A stretch of DNA of 64,000 nucleotides from positions 12,506,727-12,570,726 of the forward strand of contig NC_051123.1 of NCBI RefSeq assembly GCF_014839805.1, read 5' to 3'. The stretch is from Manduca sexta (lineage: Eukaryota > Arthropoda > Insecta > Lepidoptera > Sphingidae). Below, one piece after another: positions 37,271 to 49,816 of the stretch; the stretch's first letter is position 1; each line of letters starts with the position of its first letter. A program made the position numbers and the translations under genes. Below the pieces are notes generated by a model. The model worked only from the letters and a program-made list of their open reading frames with translations, ran no database searches and was not told the DNA's origin.

Positions 37271-38450
37271 CTCTGGCATACATGCCTAAGACTCTGGTAG
37301 GAACAAGCATATTGGACTTGCAAGTCGACTGACTATTACATTTGACCTTTAATGTGCAGGATTTTGAAACACTGAACCTATATTTTACGTCTATAATTTC
37401 AAAAGTTACATCCTGATACTATTGATACCATGTCTAAATAAATAGATAAAACTCTTCCCTTTGTAAAGGCAGGCGAATATGCAAATAACCAAACCAAAAT
37501 CTCAAAACATGCCAATGTTTATAAAGCCTTTACATCGGGGCGTCACGCCTGGCCGCTGTTGGCAACAGCGTGATGATATAATGGCGATGTCGCCCCGCTA
37601 TGTCCCTCTTCCTTCCTGTCTACTCCTTTTGTGATTTTATAGCGTTATGTTTCTTTATTGCTTTACTTAATGCGTTTTCGATGTTGGTTTAAGTGTGAAT
37701 ATAGTAATTAAATGGGTTTAAAAAATCACCCATAATATCTCTGAAGTATTTTTGTGTGCTGATCACACTGTAATTTAGTGGGTCCAGTTTATTGAAAGCC
37801 AGAAATGATTAATTTCTGTTTCTACAGCCCATCTGACGTCATCTTTTCAGGACTATCCAATCCTAGGAACATTGCATTACAAAAACCTACTTAAAGTATT
37901 CCTTAAGCATTTGAAAGTCCGATGTAGAATTAATAAATACGCAGAAACTATTCGATTTAATTTTTGACGTAAATAAAATTTTACCCATCGGGGTAGTAAA
38001 CCCAGAATCTCCCAATGCATACCACCTCACTAGACCAAAAAGGCGATAACAATACAATAGTGTTAAAAACATATACCAATGTTTCAAGTTCAATACCTCA
38101 CATCCTCCAAGTAATTTTCGTAACGAGCGGTCGGTACCACAAATCAGTGCCGCTCGGTTGGTCGCAGTAACCAGCGGACGTGTCAATTATACCTATTGCG
38201 ACCACGGAGCTCAGGGTCAAGGAGTCAGCACCTGGTTCGTGGACGTTGAAGGTATACAGATGTTCAAAGATGAGGGAAGAGCGAGAAATTAGGGAATGAG
38301 GTGATAGGAATGTTTTTTGATGTGAAATTTTAGGTTGGTGATAGAATTCGTAAATTAGAGATGGTTTTTTATGTTCTGCGTAAATGATGTTTAGATATGT
38401 TTGAATGAGTAGTGAGAATGAAATTTAATTAGAGCCGATAAGTGTTAGGT

Positions 38451-38727
38451 GACCGGTGACTGCCTCGGTGGCATAGTTGTATTGCATGACCAGTACAATA
38501 GCGCTCTGAGGTCCTGGGTTCGAATCCCGGGTCGGGCAAAGTGATATTTGGGTTTTTCTGCTCAGTATCAGCCCGGAGTCTGGAATTTGTGCCCGATATG
38601 GCAATAGGCTCGCCCCCTATCACATCATGGGACGGAACATACTTGGCGAAAAGTGGGTGCCCTAGTTGCGCCTCTGCATACCCCTTCGGGGATAAATGCG
38701 TGATGTTATGTATGTATGTATGTAAGG
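38451..38727 (+). mobile_element. SINE family B, full-length copy
   Basis: Second tRNA-derived SINE. A-box-like TGGCATAGTTG follows TGCCTCGG, and GGTTCGAATCC is a perfect B box. The body includes TGCCCGATATGGCAATAGGC and TATCACATCATGGGACGGAA, with a (TATG)n tail. GTTAGGTG flanks both ends (38444-38451 and 38728-38735), a probable short target duplication. Confidence 0.9.
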
Positions 38728-39371
38728 GTTAGGTGCTATTATATTAATATTTTACAAAGATGTATTTCCAATCGACATAATTATGGTGACATCTGAGAGT
38801 TACCAGATCTCTCATTACTCGACATTATATGATATAGACATTAATGAATTGTTAAACAATAAAATTACTCAAACTCAATAAACAACAGTAAACAGTTAAA
38901 TTGGAACAAAAAATAACCACCCATTGGCCCATTGTCGTATTGATGCAATAGATGATATTTAGCGACAGTATTGTCTGTTTGTCGGTCACACAGACAGTGG
39001 AACAAACGTGTGAATGCATTTGCATATTACAATGTCCGTTGTGTTTTCACTTGTTTTGGTTATATGTACCTTATAGCGCGGATTTTTTAATATACTGTTT
39101 ATAGAAGCAGTAGTTAGATTGTTGAGTTTCGAATAATAACAGATCTGTATTTTTTTTATACGAGCATCGCAAAGTTCGCGAATTTTGATATGGAGATAGT
39201 TTGAGGCCTTGGGAAGGTCATAGGCATATCCCGGGAATATATAGCAAAATTCTTATCCGCGAAATTACACGAGGCGAGTGAAGCCACTAAGCAAAAACTT
39301 GTAAGTAAATAAAATTACTTCTTTACAGGTATTTTGTATATTAATAGATTTATCTGTAATATAGTTTGTCC

Positions 39372-39692
39372 TAAGCGGCGATAGCCTAGTTGGGTGTGGA
39401 ACGGACTGCCGAGACGAATGTCCGCAGGTTCAAATCCCAAGGGCACACACCTCTGACTTTTCTAAAAAATCATGTGTGTATTCTTTGTGAATTTATCGTT
39501 CGCTTTAACGGTGAAGGAAAACATCGTGAGGAAAACTGCACATCTGAGAAGTTCTCTATAGGAATTTCGAATGTGTGAAATCTAATCCGCACTAGGCCAG
39601 CGTGGTGGACTAAGGCCTAATCCCTCTCAGTAGTAGAGGAGGCCCGTGCTCAGCAGTGGGCAAGTATATAATACAGGGCTGATATTATTATT
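39372..39692 (+). mobile_element. SINE family A, full-length copy with target-site duplication
   Basis: Nearly identical to the copy at 33247, with the same A and B boxes and ATT tail. The flanks are AATATAGTTTGTCC (39358-39371) and AATATAGTTTTGTCC (39693-39707), a clear duplication of the insertion site. A short deletion lies before AATCCGCACTAGG. Confidence 0.93.
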
Positions 39693-39707
39693 AATATAGT
39701 TTTGTCC

Positions 39708-41762
39708 ATCTGGCTGTTTTCAAAAGCATTGTCTACTTCCGTGACAGTACAACTTTTTAAATTTATTTAAAGAACACATTTTTTTTAAGCAAAATGTTAC
39801 TTTTTAATCATACAAAATGAAGAGATGAGCAAGCCTGCTTGGTAAGCAATCAATAACAACATTAGATGCATAAATTAAATTCAAAATTACTACTACATCT
39901 TACAAAGTATTTCGAGCTTAAACTATTTCCTGCCTAAAATTATAATTTTTCATCCACTATAAGTCTCCTTATGTGATACCTTGAAGGTACGTGTAAGGGA
40001 AGATGGACAGCGAGACTTCCGTCTCATTATGTAAGCCAATCCGTCTGCAAATGGCGTTAATTCAATTATAGAGCATTTACACGCGCCGGGTCTATTGGGA
40101 GGTGGTCTCAGAACAGAGGTTACTGATAATATTATTGTATAATATAATGGAAAGAAGAAAAAAGTTTTTAATCAAATTAGGACAACTAGTAGTAGTTCAA
40201 TTATAACTAACTCCAATAAATATAACAGTAATAATAGGCTTAATTGTGCAACATTTTAAGGTGTCACAGTATGTATTGACGCATTCATTAAAAAAAAGTA
40301 TTGTAAAGTCAGTCCCCAGAATATAAAGTTATTAAGTTCTTGAATTTTAATTGTAGCAAAACATAAAAGTCCGTTTTATAGTACTACTTACCTTTTCTAT
40401 AAGAATTATTGTTTGGATGGTTAATTATTTTATTTTACAATAATTATAAAGTATGAAAAAAATTGACAATCAACTTTTGGCATTGCAGTAAGACTCTAAT
40501 TTACACAAAACTAACTCTCAGTACAAAGCTAAAAACAAACTTAATAGAATGTATTAAAGCACTTAATAATTTGCATTGCTACAAATGATGTAAAGTTTAT
40601 CTCGTGTCGTTCTCAACTAGAGAAGTTCCTCAGATGATTGTGACTAAACCGTGGGAACGTCTGATGAACCCTGGACTCCGCGTTATTGGGCTGTAAACAT
40701 TTTAATAGATGTATGAGTGTCCACTAGACAATTCTTATTGGTCCAGTTTTGTATGATTAGCGAAACTGGACTTAGTTACTTTAATTTAAAGTAGCTTTTG
40801 CATTTGTTATTAAAATTATATTATTAATTAGTCATTTGAAGTAATATGGAATCAATAAAAATATATTAAAATATAAATTCCATCACCATTTAGTAGTTCA
40901 CGAGATAAACCAAAGATTACCATATAGATATTAGCATGAAAGTCGAAATTAATCAAATTATTTCAAAGCAGGAAATTCAAAATTGCTCGATCATCCGGAA
41001 CGAATATATGACAAGTAATTTTGAACACTAGAACCTAAAAGATAAGACTCGTTAATCAATTTAACCTCAATTTCGTATTTACCGTTTATTAGATTTGATC
41101 TAGTGACTCAGCTGTTGATATGTTGATGTTCAAATTGGTTTAATTTATAAGGAACTCGCAGTTTTATGACTTATGAATCATCGCGACCTTACGTGGTAGA
41201 CAGAGAGAGGTTAGTTCGTCTGGATTCAATAGACAGGGACATTTCAAGGTTACTACGAAATTTTGATGATTCAGAGGAGATCCTTAGGTAGAGAAAACTC
41301 GGTTGGTTCTCATATAGCAAATGGGTCCGCAAATATTTATTTGCATTTGTGTTATGGGTAGGAAAATATCAAGCGTTTGCTTGCGACTTCGCTCGTTTTT
41401 AAAAGTTTTTCTGGGATAAAAGTCCCGGGTTGAAATGAAGCCTGTATTTTAAGTTAGACCTCTAGCAATACATTGATAAAACTGCATTCATTTCCATGCA
41501 GTAGTTTTGGCGTAATGCGTGTACAAACATATCGACAGACAATAATTATAAAACTGTTGTTTTGGCCTCTGGTGCTCAAATAAGTAAAAGCATTGTACTT
41601 TTTCTTCAATATCTATAATGTACAGACATCCGCCTGTTACAATTTTAATATATGTCATAAAGATATTAGCAATACAAGATTTTTTTTACCATGTCATCTA
41701 TAGAGATCATTGGAGGTAAGATGATGTATAAGGCGAATGTGGGTGGAAGTTAATGAATAATG
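39708..41762. other. Intergenic, mostly unique AT-rich DNA
   Basis: Longest stretch with few repeats in the middle of the window. 41380-41560 resembles repeat family I. A 9-bp stem (GTCCAGTTT/AAACTGGAC) is at about 40742-40770. Confidence 0.5.
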
Positions 41763-41930
41763 AATGTCGACTGACGAGAGATGATTACCTCGGTAATCGA
41801 CACAATTACGCCGGCCTGTTGGAACCAGATATACACAAGCTGATCCCGGAACGCGACACACTTCATCACTATGACGGGTTTTAACACCTTGTGTACGGTG
41901 GTCGCTATCCGCGTGGATATGATAGCGAAT
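41763..41930 (-). repeat. Repeat family F, minus-strand copy
   Basis: ATCGACACAATTACGCCGGC, TTGGAACCAGATATACACAA, GGAACGCGACAC, GACGGGTTTTAACACCTTGT and CGGTGGTCGCTATCCG match family F in reverse. It ends about 70 bp before the second gap. Confidence 0.7.
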
Positions 41931-42002
41931 CTACCTATTGTATTAACATCAACCTAAATATACTTAATAATTTCAGCCAATACAATAAAAAGCGCTGATT
42001 TA

Positions 42003-42502
42003 NNNNNNNNNNNNNNNNNNNNNNNNNNNNNNNNNNNNNNNNNNNNNNNNNNNNNNNNNNNNNNNNNNNNNNNNNNNNNNNNNNNNNNNNNNNNNNNNNN
42101 NNNNNNNNNNNNNNNNNNNNNNNNNNNNNNNNNNNNNNNNNNNNNNNNNNNNNNNNNNNNNNNNNNNNNNNNNNNNNNNNNNNNNNNNNNNNNNNNNNNN
42201 NNNNNNNNNNNNNNNNNNNNNNNNNNNNNNNNNNNNNNNNNNNNNNNNNNNNNNNNNNNNNNNNNNNNNNNNNNNNNNNNNNNNNNNNNNNNNNNNNNNN
42301 NNNNNNNNNNNNNNNNNNNNNNNNNNNNNNNNNNNNNNNNNNNNNNNNNNNNNNNNNNNNNNNNNNNNNNNNNNNNNNNNNNNNNNNNNNNNNNNNNNNN
42401 NNNNNNNNNNNNNNNNNNNNNNNNNNNNNNNNNNNNNNNNNNNNNNNNNNNNNNNNNNNNNNNNNNNNNNNNNNNNNNNNNNNNNNNNNNNNNNNNNNNN
42501 NN
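42003..42502. other. Assembly gap, 500 N
   Basis: Exactly 500 N, a placeholder. A family F copy ends about 70 bp to its left. Confidence 0.99.
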
Positions 42503-42646
42503 AAGGATACATTAAGTTTGCTGCCATAGAGGCGAAACATGTATAGGTTAAAGATAATAGATAAAGAAAGTGAACTCGACTCATTCAGAGAACTTTATTG
42601 TGACATGATATGACTATGCCTTAATTTGAGTCATCCATACAGTTGA

Positions 42647-42700
42647 GTTTGACAGCTGTCAAACGAGTGATCAAAATGGCGGGAAGTGAATACATGGAAA
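42647..42700 (+). promoter_or_regulatory. 18-bp palindrome next to an E2F/YY1-like site
   Basis: GTTTGACAGCTGTCAAAC at 42647-42664 is a perfect palindrome around an E-box CAGCTG. It is followed 11 bp on by AAAATGGCGGGAAG. This is the look of a ubiquitous-gene promoter. The ATG there opens only 14 codons, so no gene is called. Confidence 0.4.
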
Positions 42701-45700
42701 CCCTCATAACCTATTTGTAACGACTATACAATCAAATTTTTTCCCATTTACTGTGAAAAAATGTAGAATTAGGCTAAAGTGTACTTGTTATGTATAGTAA
42801 CTAACAAGATAAAGTTTATTTTTTCTATATTATCTGTGATGTGTGCAGTTAGGTACTGGTAGTTACGGAAACTCTGTACAAAGACGTTTTTATGTGTTGT
42901 CAATTTCTAACAGTTGTGTTAAAGTAATGTCAATAATGAAGAATAGATTTAAAGAACATGTGGCTTATTCGTGTCGCTATACTGCAATACGTATGGACAT
43001 CCATTGTGATAGGCATCATGCACCAGGAGACCAGAAACGCGAGGAGGTCGACTAGTACTGTCTTCAACTGTTATTGTGTTGTCATTCCTAGCTTTTACAA
43101 CATTACTACTAAAATATTCCATAACGTAAATTATATTTGAAGAGTGACAAAAACATAAAAAGTAATTTTAGTAAAACGTTGTATTAAATTAATTAGGCTA
43201 ATGTATTAAAGCAATATTATATGTATGTAACCATATTTTCATACTTAGCATTTCAAAGTTAAATTGCATTTGCTTAACTTAATTATTGTTCGGAGATTTA
43301 TTTTGAATTGTTAATGGGAATTTAGAAACGTAAAATAGAATATTCCAGGTGTTTACTTCGCATAAGTCCCAATGAGCTAGTCGACGGGTCTCCGGTGCCG
43401 GCACGGGCCGCGCGGCCGTCCTCACTTTGTGCCTCGTTTTTATGTGTATTAAGGTGGAAACATTGTTAAAAAGTGTACATTCGCTCATTATAGTAATGTA
43501 AACGTTAATTGTACAATTATTACTTCGCTTTAAAGAGTCCAGACCAAAAGAGTTTCATATCCACTTGAAAATAGTTTGTAATGTCGTTCCGCGGCGCCAC
43601 ATTAGAGTATTTTTTTCCGCATTGCATGGAATACTTACCAATTTTAAATTTGTTGCTACTGAAGATTTATACAAACAGGAGTGGATCTAGGGTGTGGCTC
43701 GGGGGCTAAATTTACGCACGGGGGTTCTACAATGGGGGGTTCATACTCTAAATTTAACTTCGATTTTCCAAGGGAAGGAAATCAGATGCACCTCTCGCCT
43801 TTACCAAGATCTGCACCTGTTATAAGTGGTTATTGTTACATTTAGTCTGGACGTTATGGATTGGGTGCAGAGAGCATTCGCGTTAGAAAATGTTTCGTTT
43901 TTAATTCCAAGTTATGAATAGCGTCTACGGACTGTAAACTTGGTTCCTCCGACGTTTAGAGAACAAAAGTGCTCATTGCCCTTTGCTAAATATTATGATA
44001 CATATTAAAGTATGTTAATTGTAATTGATATTGCAACTTTTTAATTTATTAGCTAATTGCATCTCTGTATTGTTTATTCAGTAAAACAGGAAATTAAATG
44101 TTGCCATAACTGCACTAACTATGGTCATTCTGTCGAAAATAGCAGAGCGTATGTAGAAATTACCAACCAAATTAACAAACTCTAGTCCACCATTACATGA
44201 CGTCGTTGCATTTTTTCCTCTTCCATAGATTCTAATTAATTTTTATACCGTCTTCTACGTCCTCCATACATACTCAATCAATTTTTTCTTTCGTATTTCT
44301 CAATCTATCAATATTTATAATTTATGTCATGTCTTTAATAAATAATGTTACAAGAAACATTTCATGGTTTTCGAGCTGTGCTATAATGGATAGGTGATTG
44401 ACTGTCACCTCCTAAAGTAGTTATAATTTTCACGAGGTTAGTTTTGGATTTTATGTTTTTTTTTTATATGTGTGGCAACGTGGCTCCACTGGACCTCATG
44501 GTAAGTGGAGTGGCTTCCAAATAGAGTACTGATAAGCCATGTTCCTTCCTCGCCATTCGAGACTTTGTTTGTACTTCAATATAATGTTTTTTTTCCATGC
44601 CAGGTTTAATAGCTATAGGACAATAACTTTTGGTTATTTGCTTACCGAAATGATGCTCTCTGACTCCATGAAAAGCGTATTGTTGACTTGGAAACGTTGT
44701 GCCAGTTTTATGCCAGTGGCGGGAGTACTGCTTAATGTTTTGTCCTTTTCTATCGCGATATTGTGCCAATGTTTTGTTTATGGATAGAGATTGTATTTTG
44801 TGTATCAAATTCAAGTTTTCATTAGTCGTATATAAAAATAATTATTTTCATACATCCTGAACACAAATGTGAATTTAATATAATGAAAAGATTAGTATCG
44901 GCCTATTGTACTCCGCGGCTTAAATTTTACTTCCATTTGTCATACTTGAGCACAAGACGCCTCCAGACGTACACACAATTGTAGTTGCAATTGGGATAAT
45001 TGAGCATAAGACGCCTCCTGACGTGCATAAAACACAATCTCTAACATATTTTTCCTGACATTTTTATAAGCGATCGGTCGTCATAATTTACGTGTTGACA
45101 ATACTAGCTATTTTTAATAATTTACCCGACGATAAATAGTCGCAGTGTGTGGCCCGCTTACATCGGAACTAATGAAAACGGTTGCAGTTAATATTATCAA
45201 AAATCGAGCTTTAAATTTAAGGGTTATATCTTGTGAATAGGATGGTTATCAATAGTGCAATAAGTAATACAAATTTTACACTGCTGTTTTGAAAGAGATT
45301 TTTGGTGATATGCGTTTGTCGACGCAAACTGTACGTGTTTATTGTTTCTTATAAATTACTGTATATAATTCTTTTCTCTTCCGTTTAATTTAGACATTGA
45401 AATATTGTAACGCGTTGCGACCCCACACTGAAATGTCAATTAATCATATTGTTTCTTCTATATCATTGACCATTATCTTGTACATAAAAACTAACTAGGG
45501 GTGTCGATTTGCGTATTAAAATTCTATAAGTTTCGTTTATCGTTAAGGGCTACTTATATGTTTAGAAAGTGACAATAACAAATTAGGATGGAGTTGTCAT
45601 CGCGCTAGTGTATGTATTTATATTTATTGAAGACGTTTATATGTGGTAAATGTTTATGTGATTGGCTGTGACGTGTAGAGACGTTCGTGTTATGTCACTT

Positions 45701-46436
45701 TTTAATTATCTCCCTTGACAAACACTTCCAAACCCAGGGCCCGCTCCTCAACAAAATTAATATACAGTATTTTAAAATGCTTTTCTAAGCGATGATTTTT
45801 GTCACTTTGCCTAATGGATAGGTGAAATAAAAGAAAATGTAAAAAATAATATAATAAAGAGAGAAATTTATATTTTAATTGTAATAATATTGTGAAGCGA
45901 AAATGCTCATGTAAATAAAAAAATGAAGTAGTATATAAAATTCTGATATGTTAGAAATACACAAGAAATTATATAAAAATTATGTGTTTATTTTTTACCC
46001 GCATTATACCAACCGTGTCTTCCTATTTTGGTTACTATTCAATAAAAAATAATGCTGAATGTCCTTTGAATTATTTGAACATTACTCATAAAATATCAGA
46101 TTTATTCCCCTCTTAAGATTTAAAATATTAATGAATACCAAAATTTAACATTGCAGACATAAATTAAGAATTATAACTCGTATTAATGCCCATTGTTCGT
46201 AGTAAACAGTTTCCTTAGAGAAATATTATCACGTCTAACAATAACAATTTCCGCAGGTCATTTACCTTATAAATTGCTGTTTAAATGTATATAATAAAAC
46301 CACCCAATTTACTGATAACGTCAAGAAATACGGGTCCCGTATGGAAGTCTTGTAAACTGCGCGATGATTTTTTGTATTCTGTCTTGTCTAGTAAATAATA
46401 GTTTAGATAGGTGAAGACTGTGTTGTATTTGAATTG
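42701..46436. other. Intergenic, no gene called
   Basis: 43375-43435 is GC-rich (GGCACGGGCCGCGCGGCCGT). The minus-strand 116-aa frame at 44814-44464 is the longest repeat-free frame here outside the gap artefacts, but it shows no recognisable family, signal peptide or splice partner. Confidence 0.5.
44946..45026. repeat. Short direct repeat, period 54 bp
   Basis: TTGAGCACAAGACGCCTCCA at 44946 and TTGAGCATAAGACGCCTCCT at 45000, each followed by GACGT. Two copies with three or four differences over about 27 bp. Confidence 0.75.
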
Positions 46437-46667
46437 TGTTTCATGTGCGGAACGACTACTGATTGCTTTAAGGTCTTGGGTTCGAATCCCGGGTTGGACG
46501 AAGTGATATTTTGTTTTTCCATTTAGTGTCAGTCCGGGGTGTTGAATGTTTCGATAAGGCGATAGGCTCACCTCTATCGTATCACGGGACAATACACATG
46601 GTGAAAAGTTGGTGCAGTAGTTGCCCGTCGGCTTACCCCTTCAAGCATAAAATTGTGTATGTATGTA
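46437..46667 (+). mobile_element. SINE family B, diverged copy
   Basis: B box GGTTCGAATCC at about 46479, followed by GGCGATAGGCTCACC and a GTATGTATG tail. The A-box region is decayed. Confidence 0.8.
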
Positions 46668-47384
46668 GATGAGGTGTGTCTTTAGTTTATACTTTTCTAG
46701 GTACAGATGTTGAATCTATAGTTTTATAGTTACTCGGCTTTCAGATCTAGTGGATTTGAAACAAAAGAATAGCCGGTGCAAATAGTTTTATAATTCTCAC
46801 AAGCATGCCACATTTTCATATCATAGTTAAACTTTTCGCATATTAATATCTATTCAGCGTTAAGGATAAAGGCTCAATAAATGTCGTTTTCCCGAATCCC
46901 ACTCTAATCGACCACGTATGTGGCGTAACATAGGCGGTGCTAGCTATGTCCAGGACGCATTCACGGGAGCGGTGTAGATATAAACGTTTGCCTAAGCCGC
47001 ATAAAAACTAATTACAAGGCTAAACATAGGTACCTATTGTTCTATAATTATTGAAAGTGTTGCATTGATCATACTAAGGAATAAGATTTATATTTACTTC
47101 CAAAAATAATAAGGTAGACGTGTTTATCCGTATCGGGTTTAGGGAAGGGCGGGCGGTCCGACCTGTTCGTCCTCTCTTCCTCTGCTCCAGTCCTAATTGC
47201 GAAGTTATCTTCGCTGAAAAATGGCACCATCCGACAAATTTGCGAAGAGCGTCAAATAGTTAGCCATCGGTGCCACGCCACGACCATAGGGGGCGACAAA
47301 GACCCGAGCTAATGCCTAAAAAGGTCGCTCGAACAAACGGCGTCAAAAAGTTGATCGCCTGGCAGTGGCGCCTGGAAGCGTCCA

Positions 47385-47535
47385 TAAACCCGATACTTGC
47401 CGTCTTCCCTTTTAGGTTTATTAACGTTGGCCTTAGTATTTTCTGTTAAATAGACCGCGGCTCCGCGATACGTTAGTTTTTGCTTAGGTTACCGTTTGAA
47501 TATTTTCACCCTTTGCCACTATCGCCTGGGCACCC
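47385..47535. repeat. Repeat family E copy
   Basis: GTCTTCCCTTTTAGGTTTAT, TATTTTCTGTTAAAT, GGTTACCGTTTGAATATTTT and CACCCTTTGCC follow the order seen at 1140-1345. The preceding GC-rich 47140-47384 may belong to the same element. Confidence 0.55.
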
Positions 47536-47799
47536 GAGTGACTAATGTTGGCACTGAGCGTATCCCTCTTATACACTATCATCGTACTTGTTCGTTTGTT
47601 TGTACACCGCTTATTTGCATATCATTTTTAAATGACCTGACATAAATAAATATTAATGATAAATTCGCTCGGAAGGTTTCTTCGAGGTAACGTTTATCAG
47701 AGATATCCTTCCGGAACGAGATAGTATCTACCTTGTGACAAAATACATTTCTAAACTGTTTTATGGTTTTAGGTTAATTAAAACTAGTTTATGGACTCT

Positions 47800-47935
47800 T
47801 TAAAATTTGCTAAACTTACTCCGTTTTATTACAAAACGAGGTTTAACTATAAACTATGGGTAACTTTGTTAGTACAGGTTTAAGCTAAGGTTTATTTCGC
47901 TTTTTGTAATAAAACGGGGTATGTCTAATAAACCT
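47800..47935. mobile_element. Inverted-repeat element (possible MITE)
   Basis: CTCCGTTTTATTACAAAACG at about 47819 and, 80 bp on, TTTTTGTAATAAAACGGGGT at 47901-47920 form an imperfect inverted repeat. TTAAACTAT-type interior, no frame. Confidence 0.55.
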
Positions 47936-48116
47936 TTGTCCCTGCATATTTCATAAAAATATTTTTATAAAAAAAGCAAATGGAAAATAATCAATACCCG
48001 TGATTTTAAGTCATTAATAGGCAAATAAAAAACTTTTTTATGCGAATAAACGGCGAGACCAGAAGGTTAGGTGGTATGTGACACGACTCCTCTAAATAGT
48101 GGCAACACCATCCAGA

Positions 48117-48645
48117 ACTTAATCGCTTGCTTTAACGGTGAAGGAAAAAATTGTGCTGAAAGCTGCATATCTGAGAAATTCTATTAGAATTTTGAGGGTA
48201 TGTGAATCTACAAATCTGCCTAAGTCCAGCGTGGTAAACTAAAGCCTAATCTCTCTTGATAGTAGAGGAACCCCGTGCCCAGCAGTGGGATAGTACCTAT
48301 ATCATATAATAATATCAGCCCTGTATTATATACTTGCCCACTGCTGAGCACGGGCCTCCTTATAGTCCACCACGCTGGCCTAGTGCGGATTGGTAGACTT
48401 CACACACCTTCGAAATTCCTATAGAGAATTTCTCAGATGTGCAGGTTTCCTCACGATGTTTTCCTTCACCGTTAAAGCGAACGATAAATTCACAAAGAAT
48501 ACACACATGATTTTTTAGAAAAGTCAGAGGTGTGTGCCTTTGGGATTTGAACATGCGGACATTCGTCTCGGCAGTCCGGTCTACACCCAACTAGGCTATC
48601 GCCGCTTTTATTTACCTATATCATACAGGGCTGATATTATTATTG
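48117..48645 (+). mobile_element. Older SINE family A 3' portion, split by a younger SINE
   Basis: 48117-48306 matches the middle and 3' part of SINE A (GCTTTAACGGTGAAGGAAAA ... CCAGCAGTGGGA). Its tail, CAGGGCTGATATTATTATT, resumes at 48626-48645 after the younger minus-strand SINE. The 5' tRNA part is missing. Confidence 0.82.
48305..48613 (-). mobile_element. SINE family A inserted into an older SINE A
   Basis: Minus-strand copy with B box and A box at its right end (about 48540-48607). It lacks the roughly 25-bp CTACTACTGAGAGGG block. The flanks ACCTATATCATA (48295-48306 and 48614-48625) are identical. The sequence beyond the right flank continues the older plus-strand copy, so this is a nested insertion. 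Confidence 0.88.
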
Positions 48646-49357
48646 GTCTCATAATGCTGAATAATTGCAATGGCTACAATGTTTTTCAAACCGGAAAACT
48701 TTGCTTGCATAATGCTGCTTTACCGGAGAAGTATATGTGGTGGTGGTTTCTATACTTGTACCTATAAATGTTATAGTTATCAAGTGTCAAGATCAGTGGC
48801 GTGGCTGGGTAACCAAGGGCCGAGGTCCAAAACAATTGTTTGAAAATTGATTAAATAAAAGTTCTGAGTAGTGTTTACCATATTTGAGGCAAACGTAAAG
48901 TGGTTAGCTGAAGTTATTTTCCTGGGTGTTTGGGTCCCAGAAACCAAAAAGCGTACTACTTACCATGTGTAGCTTTGATAATCTTGTTGGTTTTAAAAAA
49001 AATTAAGCTCAAGCTTTCGACAAGCTCATCTTGGGATGGAAACGGGCTCATCCACGACTTGGTTTCCATTCATGCATTTTACCTCATTATATCAAATATA
49101 AACCATATCTTAGAGTTTGTAGCATTGTATATTTTCGCTGGGACTGTCCCCGCCGTTAGACCTCGGGTAAGGTTAGGCTGCGGTTGTTCTTAACGTAGGT
49201 TCATGGTCAAAATAACATTTTAATATTGTCGTTCAGATAGTAAATCATATGACTCGAAAAATATTCCACGAAATATTGAGGGGCATCAATTTGAATGCTG
49301 TAACAAAACAACATTTGTTTAGCATAATGATTTCTTACGTTTATGCGAATGTTAGAC

Positions 49358-49503
49358 ATTAAAATAAAACTATTTTGCGGATTTTATAGCCCTTTTTTAT
49401 ATTATCATTTTTTTACAAAAATTATTACATAATAATCCGGAAATCCGGAGAAAATTATAATATAAAAACCGCGATAAAATCCGCAAAATAGTTTTATTTT
49501 AAT
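49358..49503. mobile_element. Foldback/MITE element, copy 2
   Basis: Arms 49359-49388 and 49474-49503 are reverse complements (TTAAAATAAAACTATTTTGC ... ) and homologous to the element at 34723. GTTAGACA occurs just outside on both sides (49351-49358 and 49507-49514), a possible 8-bp target duplication. The spacer differs from copy 1. Confidence 0.8.
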
Positions 49504-49816
49504 ATTTGTTAGACAAGGATGAAGTCGTAGGATTAGGTGTACGGAGGTTTAGATAGTAATATACTTGAACCTTAGGTCCAACTATCCAATAGTGGGATAA
49601 GGACCCAATCTTATGATAACATGAGACGAAATACACACGACAAAAAGTGCGTCCTCTAGTTGAACCTCTGTCTTCCCCTTTGAAGATGAAAGACATGAGT
49701 GTTTGTGTGTGTACTTAATATTAAGTAAAGCAAAGTTTCAGTCATCAGGGCCGTATTAATTAATCAAGCTCACCTTTGAGTAGGATCTTAAGTGGACATT
49801 AAATTAAATTATATTG

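Noticed and set aside
38710..38727. TATG repeat as a CRISPR or satellite signal
   Set aside because: It is the simple tail of SINE B; the genome is eukaryotic and no spacer-repeat array exists.
41935..42584. Long minus-strand frames across the second gap
   Set aside because: Same artefact: almost all residues come from N.
44464..44814. 116-aa minus-strand frame
   Set aside because: No recognisable family, signal peptide or neighbouring exon; overlaps an 82-aa frame on the other strand. Could be repeat-derived.
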